DNA of 6,060 nt from Tyzzerella sp. UBA1042 (lineage in GTDB: Bacteria > Bacillota > Clostridia > Lachnospirales > Anaerotignaceae). This document shows, piece by piece, positions 1 to 5,353 of this stretch (the stretch's first letter is position 1; each line of letters starts with the position of its first letter). A program made the translations under genes and the position numbers. Location: positions 24,486 to 30,545 of the forward strand of contig DCDZ01000048.1 of assembly GCA_002316675.1 (NCBI GenBank), in the 5' to 3' direction. The notes under the pieces are model-generated. The model saw only the letters and a program-made list of their open reading frames with translations, had not been told where the DNA came from and did no database searches.

Positions 1-679
1 CAACTACGTTGATTTGCTGAAAAAGGTGGAGCTGCCGGCGGAGGGCAAGGAGTATCTTGAGGTTTTGGACCGCCAGTCAAGAAGGCTGAAAAAGCTTACG
101 GAGGACTTGGTTGAGGCCTCCAAGGCCTCCACGGGAAATATTTCTGCCCATCTGGTGCCTACGGATCTTTGCGAATTGGTGCATCAGGCGGTAGCGGAAT
201 ACGAGGAGAAGCTGGGCAAAGCAGGTCTGGAGGCGGTAATTACTGCCGAAGAACCAGTTTATGGCATTGTGGACGGAAATCTAACATGGCGTGTTTTAAG
301 CAATTTGCTGAGCAATGCCTGCAAATATTCCCTGCCCGGCACAAGGGTATATATTGAAATTTTCAAAAAAGGCAAGTATGCGTTGATTTCCATGAAAAAT
401 ACCTCCAGAGAGCAGCTGAATATTGCGGCGGAGGAGCTGATAGAGCGTTTTGTACGGGGGGATAGCTCCCGTTCCACAGAGGGCAGCGGCTTGGGATTAA
501 ATATTGCCAAAAGCTTAGCGGAGCTGCAAAAGGGAAAATTTTCCCTTTCCATCGAGGGGGATTTATTCAAGGCCTTCGTGAAATATCCCTTGGCAAAGGA
601 ACCCACGATACAAAAAGAAGAAACCGTTTTGGCGCAGGATGTAAAAGAAGCAGCAGAAACCACAGAAAATAAGGAATAA
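1..679 (+). CDS. Sensor histidine kinase, C-terminal part (5' end outside window)
   Basis: This is the C-terminal ~225 residues of a two-component sensor kinase, open from the left edge (first full codon at position 2) to TAA at 677-679. The first ~45 visible residues look like the second half of a dimerisation/phosphotransfer helix pair (LEVLDRQSRRLKKLTEDLVE); the H-box histidine is outside the window. The HATPase_c domain follows, with an N-box around visible residues 94-110 (SNLLSNACKYS), an F-box-like ERFVRGDSS, and a G2 box SGLGLNIAKSL near residues 162-172. The usual DxGxG G1 box is replaced by a KNTS segment before ERFVRGD, which I recall from a clostridial kinase subgroup. An acidic, lysine-containing tail of about 30 residues follows the domain. 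Signal and response-regulator partner cannot be told from here. A TTG at position 14 is an internal codon, not a start. Confidence 0.93.
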   Translation, partial: NYVDLLKKVELPAEGKEYLEVLDRQSRRLKKLTEDLVEASKASTGNISAHLVPTDLCELVHQAVAEYEEKLGKAGLEAVITAEEPVYGIVDGNLTWRVLSNLLSNACKYSLPGTRVYIEIFKKGKYALISMKNTSREQLNIAAEELIERFVRGDSSRSTEGSGLGLNIAKSLAELQKGKFSLSIEGDLFKAFVKYPLAKEPTIQKEETVLAQDVKEAAETTENKE

Positions 680-681
680 AT

Positions 682-710
682 AAGGGGCGTCGACTTTGTC
701 GATGCCCCTT
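682..710 (+). terminator. Hairpin after the kinase gene, probable terminator
   Basis: Arms 682-694 and 698-710 pair over 13 bp with one G-T wobble and a 3-nt loop, starting two bases after the kinase stop codon. The right arm ends in CCCCTT and is followed by A's, so the T-tract is poor on the + strand. On the - strand it is followed by a broken T-rich stretch. It could end kinase transcription or act as a 3'-stabilising stem. Confidence 0.55.
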
Positions 711-917
711 AAAAAGCTGATGCATACTTCGGATTTTCTTTTAAACAGGCATTGGAGCGTTGGAGTCTTTGCAAAAAATATTGATTTGCCAATTATTTTT
801 ATAGAAGAAGCCCTCTTTCCAATGGCAAAAGAGGACTTCTATGGGAAGCTGTATTGCCGGAGGAGTCTTTGTAAGAAAAACTTGCATTCCAAAGGCGTAG
901 CTTTGTTTTTTTGCTAT
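711..917. other. Structured non-coding spacer between convergent genes
   Basis: No believable gene lies here. An open frame from 696 to 965 exists on the + strand, but it runs through the hairpins at both ends and lacks a ribosome binding site. The stretch holds an AT-rich hairpin (774-783 with 790-800, one bulge), an imperfect 13-bp hairpin (806-818 with 828-840, one mismatch), and a short stem followed by seven T's (890-894 with 901-905, T's 906-912). The word GGAGTCTTTG occurs at 762-771 and 862-871. CATTGGA at 750-756 is inverted as TCCAATG at 818-824. It may be a dispersed intergenic repeat, a 3'UTR-derived RNA or a decayed sequence; I saw no clear promoter. Confidence 0.5.
762..871. repeat. 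Direct repeat of GGAGTCTTTG, 100 bp apart
   Basis: Exact 10-bp copies lie at 762-771 and 862-871. Each is followed by an A-rich stretch (GCAAAAAATA and GTAAGAAAAA) and each precedes a hairpin further downstream. Two copies could be chance; the regular spacing and parallel layout suggest a duplicated unit or the ends of a small element. Confidence 0.4.
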
Positions 918-957
918 AAAATGTGCCTTTCGTGCCTGCAAAGGGGCACATTTTTTT
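918..957. terminator. Bidirectional rho-independent terminator at the 3' end of nrdG
   Basis: Arms 918-927 (AAAATGTGCC) and 945-954 pair over about 10 bp, with an inner TTT/AAA pairing past a two-base bulge. On the + strand the stem runs into seven T's (951-957). On the - strand the hairpin starts right beside the nrdG stop codon (958-956) and ends in TTTT. It most likely ends nrdDG transcription and may also stop readthrough from the left. Confidence 0.85.
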
Positions 958-1468
958 ATTCATAAGCAGTTTCTGTTTCCCAGAGAATGACGGTTTTTGC
1001 TTCAAAAGATTTTTTCACATCTATTAACCGCTGGTTCCTGCTTCCGCAAAACAGAAGGTTTAAGGAACGCTGTTCCATGAGAAACGGCCCATCGACGAGG
1101 ACATCAATTTGCTTTAACAGTGCAAGAATATTGGGGTTTTTTGTATCCAGAAGCGCCTCCCAAAGATACCCTGTGTATGCCCAAACATTCAGCCCCAGTT
1201 TTTTTGCCCCCTCTGCAATGTGCAGGCAGGACAGGGGCTGGAGAAAGGGCTCCCCGCCGGAAAGGGTAACGCCGTCCAGCAGGGGGTTCTCAGCCAAAGC
1301 CTTCAAAATAAGGTCGGTATCTCCTATAAATCCCCCTTGGGAATCATGGGTTTGAGGGTTATGACAGCCGGGGCAGTTGTGCTGACAGCCTTGGGTAAAA
1401 ACTGTGAAGCGTATTCCCGGCCCGTCTACGATAGAATCGTTTACTACACCGCTGAGTTTGATTTCCAT
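956..1468 (-). CDS. nrdG: Anaerobic ribonucleoside-triphosphate reductase activating protein (radical SAM)
   Basis: NrdG uses a 4Fe-4S cluster and S-adenosylmethionine to generate the glycyl radical on NrdD, switching on anaerobic dNTP synthesis in the cytoplasm. The 170-aa protein has the radical-SAM signature CX3CX2C as C28, C32 and C35 (QGCQHNCPGCHNP), preceded by the NrdG-typical GPGIRFTVFTQGC, then a SAM-binding SGGEPF at 70-75, VDGPF at 125-129 and GSRNQRLIDV at 142-151. The last ~18 residues form a tail slightly longer than in the ~155-aa E. coli protein. The ATG at 1468-1466 lies three bases after the nrdD stop, and its ribosome binding site (AAGGAC) is embedded in the last codons of nrdD, so the two genes should be translationally coupled. 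The stop TAA (958-956) abuts a terminator. Confidence 0.97.
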   Translation of the reverse strand: MEIKLSGVVNDSIVDGPGIRFTVFTQGCQHNCPGCHNPQTHDSQGGFIGDTDLILKALAENPLLDGVTLSGGEPFLQPLSCLHIAEGAKKLGLNVWAYTGYLWEALLDTKNPNILALLKQIDVLVDGPFLMEQRSLNLLFCGSRNQRLIDVKKSFEAKTVILWETETAYE

Positions 1469-1471
1469 AAT

Positions 1472-3820
1472 TTAGTCCTTTTTTGTATTTATTTTGACAT
1501 CGGTCACTAAGGAATGCTTGACTCTGTCCCGCACCTCGGCACGTTTTGCGTTATTGAACCGATCCAGCGTGCCTACTAAGTAGCCCGTAATACGGCGTAT
1601 CCTGTGGAAGCCCACGTCGCCTTCTGTCTCTTTTCGTCCGCATTTGGGGCAGGTGTCGCCGATAATGCCGGTATAGCCGCAAATGGGGTCCCGATCCACC
1701 GGGTGATTGACGGAGCCGTAGCCGATGTTTTGTGATTTCATATAACGAATGATTTTTTCAAAGGCATCTATATTTTTGCTGGGGTCGCCGTCCAGCTCCA
1801 CATAGGTAATGTGCCCTGCGTTGGTCAGGTCGTGATAAGGTGCCTCCAGCTGAATTTTTTTAAAGGCGCTGATGGGATAATATACAGGAATATGGAAGCT
1901 GTTTGTATAATATTCCTTATCCGTAACCCCTTCGATTTCGCCGAATCTTTCCCGATCCATGCGGACAAACCGCCCGGAAAGACCCTCGGCAGGTGTGGCA
2001 AGAAGGGAAAAATTCATGCCGGTTTTTTCAACATATTCGTCCATGCGCTTGCGCATATGGCTGATAATATCGATGCCTAAATTTTGGGCGATTTCACTTT
2101 CTCCATGATGCACGCCGATGAGTGCCTTTAAGGTTTCCGCCAGACCGATAAAGCCTACGGAGAGGGTGCCGTTTTTCAGCACCTCCCGCACCTCGTCGTT
2201 AGGGCCCAGCTTGTCGCTGTCGATCCAGACGCCTTCCCCCATGAGGAAGGGATAATTATGTACCTTTTTCTTCGCTTGAATTTCAAACCGCTCCAAAAGC
2301 TGGGCAGCCACCAAATCAATTTTGCTGTCAAGCTCCTTGAAGAACCAATCAATATTTTTATTGGCAAGCAAGGCGATGCGGGGCAGGTTTATACTGGTAA
2401 AGCTGAGGTTTCCCCGCCCGGGGGTGATTTCCTGTTCCGGGTTATGGGCATTTGCCATAACCCTTGTGCGGCAGCCCATATACGCAATTTCCGTCTCGGG
2501 TTGTCCCTCTTTATAATATTTCAGGTTGAAGGGGGCATCCTGGAAGGAGAAATTGGGGAATAACCGCTTTGCACTCACACGGCAGGCCAGCTTAAATAAA
2601 TCATAATTAGGGTCACCGGGGTTAAAGTTAACACCTTCCTTGATACGGAAAATTTGTATGGGGAAGATTGCCGTTTCTCCGTGTCCTAAACCGGCTTCCG
2701 TTACCAAAAGCATATTTTTCATAACCATCCGTGCCTCCACAGAGGTATCCATCCCATAGTTTACAGAGGAAAAAGGGGTTTGGGCGCCGGCACGGCTGTG
2801 CATGGTGTTCAAATTATGCAGCAAGGATTCCATGGCTTGATAGGTTGCCTTATCCGTCTCCTCTGCGGCTTTTTTTGCGGAAAATGCTTTTATTTTTGCA
2901 TAGGTTTCGGGAGCAATGCCTGCCTGCATCAGCAAGCTGTTTTCGGCTTTATCAAATGCGGAGTTTTGGTCAAGGGTAGGATATAACCCTTGTTCCTCCA
3001 GTGCTGTAAAGGTTACCGCTGCAGCTTCGCCGGAGGCGGAGCCTTCTAAGAGTTCCAAGAAGGATAGAAAATTGGAACGATAGCGTTTTTTGTAGGTTTT
3101 TGCTACCCCTGGTGCCAAGCCCCGGTCAAAATTCGGTATGGACTGACCGCCATGCTGGTCGTTTTGGTTGGACTGAATGGCGATGCAGGCCAAGGAGGCA
3201 TAGCTGGCAATATCATTTGGTTCTCTTAATACGCCGTGGCCTGTGGAAAAGCCCCCTTGAAACAGCTTCAGCAGGTCAATTTGGCAGCAGGTGGTGGTCA
3301 GCGTATAGAAATCCAAATCATGAATATGGATGTCTCCGTTACGGTGCGCCTCGGAATGGGTAGGGTTTAGAACATAGCTTTCGTAAAAATGCTTTGCCCC
3401 CTCGGAGCCATATTTCAACATGGCGCCCATTGCCGTATTCCCGTCTATATTGGCATTTTCCCGTTTAATATCACTGTCGTTTGCTTCTTTATAGGTGATA
3501 TCTTCAAAGGTTTTCATTAACCGCTCGTTCATATTACGCACACGGGTGCGCTCCGCACGGTATAAAATATAAGCCTTGGCAGTACGGATGAACCCATGGT
3601 CGATCAAAACCTTTTCCGCCATATCCTGAATTTGCTCTACCGTAGGCGAGGTGATCCCATCCTTTTCAAAGCCGTCGGACACCTCTTGGGCAAGGTGTAA
3701 GCAAATACTGTAATCCTTCGTTCCCACAGTGGCCTGAAACGCTTTCTCCATGGCGTTGGCGATTTTGTTCAGGTCAAAGTATACCGTTCGGCCATCGCGT
3801 TTTGTAATGGTTGTAATCAT
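1472..3820 (-). CDS. nrdD: Anaerobic (class III) ribonucleoside-triphosphate reductase
   Basis: NrdD reduces ribonucleoside triphosphates to dNTPs with a glycyl radical and is the oxygen-sensitive enzyme of anaerobes. I choose the ATG at 3820-3818 (782 aa) because AAAGGGG lies 8 bases upstream; an in-frame TTG at 3838 would put that ribosome binding site inside the gene. Residues ~1-91 are an ATP-cone (ITKRDGRTVYFDLNKI...YILYRAER) for allosteric activity control. The catalytic barrel follows, with NGDIHIHDLDFYTLTTTCC at 161-179 and YMGCRTRV at 447-454, where C450 is the likely thiyl-radical cysteine. GRGNLSFTSINLPRIAL follows at 468-484. The C-terminal metal site shows C714, C724 and C727, with D711 where many family members have the fourth cysteine. 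RITGYLVG at 743-750 is the glycyl-radical loop, with G746 the probable radical. It is the first gene of an operon with nrdG, behind a promoter overlapped by NrdR boxes. Confidence 0.98.
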   Translation of the reverse strand: MITTITKRDGRTVYFDLNKIANAMEKAFQATVGTKDYSICLHLAQEVSDGFEKDGITSPTVEQIQDMAEKVLIDHGFIRTAKAYILYRAERTRVRNMNERLMKTFEDITYKEANDSDIKRENANIDGNTAMGAMLKYGSEGAKHFYESYVLNPTHSEAHRNGDIHIHDLDFYTLTTTCCQIDLLKLFQGGFSTGHGVLREPNDIASYASLACIAIQSNQNDQHGGQSIPNFDRGLAPGVAKTYKKRYRSNFLSFLELLEGSASGEAAAVTFTALEEQGLYPTLDQNSAFDKAENSLLMQAGIAPETYAKIKAFSAKKAAEETDKATYQAMESLLHNLNTMHSRAGAQTPFSSVNYGMDTSVEARMVMKNMLLVTEAGLGHGETAIFPIQIFRIKEGVNFNPGDPNYDLFKLACRVSAKRLFPNFSFQDAPFNLKYYKEGQPETEIAYMGCRTRVMANAHNPEQEITPGRGNLSFTSINLPRIALLANKNIDWFFKELDSKIDLVAAQLLERFEIQAKKKVHNYPFLMGEGVWIDSDKLGPNDEVREVLKNGTLSVGFIGLAETLKALIGVHHGESEIAQNLGIDIISHMRKRMDEYVEKTGMNFSLLATPAEGLSGRFVRMDRERFGEIEGVTDKEYYTNSFHIPVYYPISAFKKIQLEAPYHDLTNAGHITYVELDGDPSKNIDAFEKIIRYMKSQNIGYGSVNHPVDRDPICGYTGIIGDTCPKCGRKETEGDVGFHRIRRITGYLVGTLDRFNNAKRAEVRDRVKHSLVTDVKINTKKD

Positions 3821-3895
3821 GTGGAATACCCCTTTCAAATGTATCTTGCGGTTTTATGTGCGCCGCCTTGCCAATGGTGCAAACAAAAACGACAA

Positions 3896-3911
3896 ACACA
3901 ATATATAGTCT
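3896..3911 (-). promoter_or_regulatory. NrdR box 1 (downstream of the nrdD start site)
   Basis: ACACAATATATAGTCT matches the known NrdR box (acaCwAtATaTwGtgt) at nearly every position, including the invariant C and G ten bases apart. It lies just downstream of the predicted transcription start of nrdD. Together with the second box 30 bp away, it forms the tandem arrangement on about three helical turns known for NrdR. Confidence 0.85.
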
Positions 3912-3925
3912 TTATAAAATGTAAT

Positions 3926-3941
3926 ATCATATATATTGTAG
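3926..3941 (-). promoter_or_regulatory. NrdR box 2, overlapping the nrdD -10 element
   Basis: ATCATATATATTGTAG fits the AT-rich NrdR box core, with the C displaced by one position. It covers the nrdD -10 hexamer (3940-3935), so a bound NrdR would block RNA polymerase. It is a weaker match than box 1 but correctly placed next to it. Confidence 0.78.
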
Positions 3942-3963
3942 CTCTTTCTGAAATCCGCGTCAA
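3935..3963 (-). promoter_or_regulatory. Sigma-A promoter of nrdDG
   Basis: Read on the - strand, TTGACG (3963-3958) and TACAAT (3940-3935) are separated by 17 bases, five of six matches to each consensus hexamer. The expected start is near 3928, giving a leader of about 108 nt before the nrdD ATG. The overlap with an NrdR box supports it as the real, repressible promoter. Confidence 0.85.
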
Positions 3964-3977
3964 GGAATATTTTTCAT

Positions 3978-3997
3978 ACGAAATATGTGAATTTCGT
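3978..3997. promoter_or_regulatory. Perfect inverted repeat, possible operator
   Basis: ACGAAAT (3978-3984) and ATTTCGT (3991-3997) are perfect 7-bp inverted arms around a 6-bp spacer. The site lies about 50-70 bp upstream of the predicted nrdD start and about 50 bp upstream of the YmxH-family gene, between divergent genes. The regulator is not recognised. Confidence 0.4.
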
Positions 3998-4015
3998 TAA
4001 AAAGGGGCATAAACT

Positions 4016-4021
4016 GATAAT
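4016..4021 (+). promoter_or_regulatory. Weak -10 candidate for the YmxH-family gene
   Basis: GATAAT at 4016-4021 matches five of six -10 positions and lies 27 bp before the start codon, but no good -35 hexamer is found 16-18 bp upstream. The gene may use another sigma factor or an activator; the 3978-3997 inverted repeat ends about where a -35 would be. Confidence 0.3.
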
Positions 4022-4048
4022 AGTGCCGATAGAAGGGAGAAAAAATTT

Positions 4049-4315
4049 ATGAAATGGGAGCGGTTTTCGTGCTTAAGAGAGAAAGAAGTCATTAATATTT
4101 GCGACGGCAAGCGGTTGGGCTGTATCTGCGATTTAGAATTGGATACATACAGCGGAAAAATTTGCACATTGATCATCCCGGAAGATGGGAGGAAATGGAA
4201 TTTTTTCTGCAAGGAGCGGGCATATTTTGTGCCGTGGCGATGCATCAAGTGCATTGGGGACGATATTATTCTTGTGGAGGTGGATGCCGACGACATTTTG
4301 GTCAGTGAAGAATGA
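4049..4315 (+). CDS. YlmC/YmxH family sporulation protein (PRC-barrel type)
   Basis: This is an 88-aa protein of the YlmC/YmxH family, small PRC-barrel-like proteins found in spore-forming Firmicutes, whose biochemical role is not established. Visible family features are LREKEVINICDGKRLG at 9-24, followed by the beta-rich CDLELD, LIIPEDG at 41-47, and VPWRCIKCIGDDIILVEV at 61-78. No signal peptide or membrane segment is present. It has eight cysteines (8, 18, 25, 27, 39, 54, 65, 68), rather many for a barrel this small. The ATG at 4049 has AGAAGGGAG about 9 bases upstream. A gene of this family often lies directly before nrdR in clostridia, as here, where 75 bp separate them. Function in sporulation is inferred from the family name only. 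Confidence 0.92.
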   Translation: MKWERFSCLREKEVINICDGKRLGCICDLELDTYSGKICTLIIPEDGRKWNFFCKERAYFVPWRCIKCIGDDIILVEVDADDILVSEE

Positions 4316-4319
4316 AGCC

Positions 4320-4348
4320 TTGACCTTATGGGCATTCTTGCGTATAAT
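4320..4348 (+). promoter_or_regulatory. Near-consensus sigma-A promoter of nrdR
   Basis: TTGACC (4320-4325) and a perfect TATAAT (4343-4348) are separated by 17 bases, with a start expected near 4355, about 36 nt before the nrdR start codon. No NrdR box overlaps it, so nrdR would not be autoregulated here by the usual site. Confidence 0.85.
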
Positions 4349-4368
4349 TGAAGACAGAAAGCAAGAAT
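4334..4368. promoter_or_regulatory. 8-bp inverted repeat flanking the nrdR -10 element
   Basis: ATTCTTGC (4334-4341) and GCAAGAAT (4361-4368) are perfect inverted arms on either side of the -10 box. As DNA this is a plausible operator. As RNA, on transcripts reading through from the YmxH-family gene, it would be a hairpin with a 19-nt loop followed by TTTAAC, a weak terminator. The two readings cannot be separated from sequence. Confidence 0.45.
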
Positions 4369-4390
4369 TTTAACAAAGGGGGATACCATT

Positions 4391-4855
4391 TTGAAATGTC
4401 CTTTTTGCAATTATGCAGATACAAAAGTGATTGATTCCAGAGCGCAGGATGAAAATGCGGTTATTCGCCGCCGTCGTCTTTGCGAGAATTGCGGAAAGCG
4501 CTTTACTACCTATGAAAGGATAGATATGATCCCCATTACGGTGATTAAGCGGGACGGCACGCGGGAAATATTTGATAAAACAAAGATTATGAGCGGCATA
4601 TTGAAATCCTGCAACAAGCGCCCCGTGACCGGAAAGCAAATTGAAGCCCTTGTGGACGATGTGGAAAATACCTTGATCGGCGGCGGAGAGAGAGAAGTGG
4701 ACAGCAGGGTGGTAGGCAGCATGGTTATGGACCGCCTGAAGGAACTGGACGAGGTGGCCTATGTGCGTTTTGCATCTGTGTACCGCCAGTTTAAGGATAT
4801 TAATACGTTTATTGATGAGCTGGAAAAAATGCTCAGTGAAAAACGCGGCGTTTAA
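4391..4855 (+). CDS. nrdR: Transcriptional repressor NrdR
   Basis: NrdR represses ribonucleotide reductase genes according to the ATP/dATP state bound by its ATP-cone. The 154-aa length is typical. Residues 1-45 form the zinc ribbon with C3, C6, C31 and C34 (MKCPFC ... CENCGKRF), including the basic RRRR at 26-29 used in DNA binding. Residues ~49-139 are the ATP-cone (VIKRDGTRE at 51-59, VAYVRFASVYRQF at 122-134). The start is TTG at 4391, because only this gives the invariant MKCPFC N-terminus and AAAGGGGGA lies about 7 bases upstream; a TTG start may limit expression. It lies next to its expected target nrdDG, transcribed divergently beyond the YmxH-family gene, and has its own promoter and terminator. 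Confidence 0.98.
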   Translation: MKCPFCNYADTKVIDSRAQDENAVIRRRRLCENCGKRFTTYERIDMIPITVIKRDGTREIFDKTKIMSGILKSCNKRPVTGKQIEALVDDVENTLIGGGEREVDSRVVGSMVMDRLKELDEVAYVRFASVYRQFKDINTFIDELEKMLSEKRGV

Positions 4856-4875
4856 AGCCATTTTCTAAGGATACG

Positions 4876-4912
4876 AAGCCTCTTTGCGTATTTGTTGCAA
4901 GGGGGCTTTTTT
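4876..4912 (+). terminator. Rho-independent terminator after nrdR
   Basis: AAGCCTCTTTGC (4876-4887) pairs with GCAAGGGGGCTT (4897-4908) over 12 bp, including two G-T wobbles, with a 9-nt loop. The T-tract runs 4907-4912. It starts 20 bp after the nrdR stop. Confidence 0.92.
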
Positions 4913-4945
4913 GTATGGCACTATAAAATTTGAGGGAGGTTCATC

Positions 4946-5218
4946 ATGGAACAAAAAGCAAAGGCTTTGATTGCTTGGACGCCTGCGGGTGGGGATACGG
5001 CAAGGCGCATGGGCGAAAAATATTTGGCGGCGGGGGTGGAAATTATTTTTCACGGCCGGGCTGAAAGGGAGGAATTGATTTTTCTTGGGAAGCGTGAAAA
5101 TGTCACCCATGTGCTATATTTTTTAGATCACAAAAAGCTTTTGCTTGTAAGCCTTGCCGATGAAATGGGCGGCTTTACGGTGGAAATTTTGGTGGAGGAT
5201 TTGGTTCTTCCCGGCTGA
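4946..5218 (+). CDS. Hypothetical 90-aa protein
   Basis: I do not recognise this protein. It is a small soluble protein without cysteines, signal peptide or membrane segment. The pattern suggests a compact alpha/beta fold: a strand KALIAWTP near 6-13, a helix GGDTARRMGEKYLAAG at 15-30, then strands VEIIFHGR, EELIFLGK, THVLYFL, KKLLLVSLA and TVEILVEDLVL. The ATG at 4946 is preceded by GGGAGG with 6 bases between, a strong ribosome binding site, so it is very likely translated. It follows the nrdR terminator, so it is probably its own transcription unit, though only a TATAAA at 4922-4927 without a good -35 is visible. No strong terminator separates it from the Cys-rich gene 135 bp downstream, so some co-transcription is possible. 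Confidence 0.8.
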   Translation: MEQKAKALIAWTPAGGDTARRMGEKYLAAGVEIIFHGRAEREELIFLGKRENVTHVLYFLDHKKLLLVSLADEMGGFTVEILVEDLVLPG

Positions 5219-5220
5219 GG

Positions 5221-5240
5221 CTTGGGCGGAATTTCCCGAG
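5221..5240 (+). other. Small hairpin after the 90-aa gene
   Basis: CTTGGG (5221-5226) pairs with CCCGAG (5235-5240) with one wobble around an 8-nt loop, three bases after the stop codon. No T-tract follows, so it would be a poor terminator at best. Confidence 0.35.
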
Positions 5241-5282
5241 ATTTGTAAGATTAAGGAAGAAAAAAGAATAAATACAGACAGG

Positions 5283-5310
5283 CAATATTTTACAAAATAC
5301 CTCATAGGAT
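5283..5310 (+). promoter_or_regulatory. Possible mother-cell (sigma-E/sigma-K-like) promoter of the Cys-rich gene
   Basis: CAATATT (5283-5289) and CATAGGAT (5303-5310) resemble Bacillus sigma-E -35/-10 elements, with a 13-bp spacer, slightly short. The -10 followed by AA also fits the CATAnnnTA pattern of sigma-K. No good sigma-A pair was found; TTGTAA-18-AATAAA at 5243-5272 is a weak alternative. Confidence 0.3.
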
Positions 5311-5350
5311 AAAAATGTAAGCAAAACATAATTACTTAAGGAGGTATTTT
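5294..5350 (+). promoter_or_regulatory. Inverted repeat that can sequester the Shine-Dalgarno of the Cys-rich gene
   Basis: AAAATACCTC (5294-5303) and GAGGTATTTT (5341-5350) are perfect 10-bp complements separated by 37 nt. The right arm contains most of the strong AAGGAGGT ribosome binding site (5338-5345). A transcript starting upstream of 5294 could fold so that the site is hidden. One starting at the proposed internal promoter (near 5317) would lack the left arm. The same repeat could also be a DNA operator. Confidence 0.5.
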
Positions 5351-5353
5351 AGT

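Noticed and set aside
696..965. 89-codon open frame on the + strand between the kinase gene and nrdG
   Set aside because: It begins inside the kinase-end hairpin, runs through a strong terminator, overlaps the 3' end of nrdG, has no ribosome binding site and shows no domain. It is kept only as a hint of a repeat element.
3821..3838. Longer nrdD starting at TTG 3838
   Set aside because: The family begins at MITTITKRDGR-like sequence, and the Shine-Dalgarno AAAGGGG lies inside this extension, correctly spaced for ATG 3820.
3821..3928. Riboswitch in the nrdD leader
   Set aside because: The ~108-nt leader shows only weak short stems (for example GCGG/CCGC at 3848-3866) and no cobalamin- or other riboswitch core that I recognise.
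3985..4001. Possible Rex-type redox repressor site (TGTGAA-N4-GTTAAA)
   Set aside because: Only one half matches the known Rex pattern; the second half has too many mismatches.
4370..4861. 163-codon open frame antisense to nrdR
   Set aside because: nrdR on the + strand is unmistakable, and the antisense frame has no motif or ribosome binding site.
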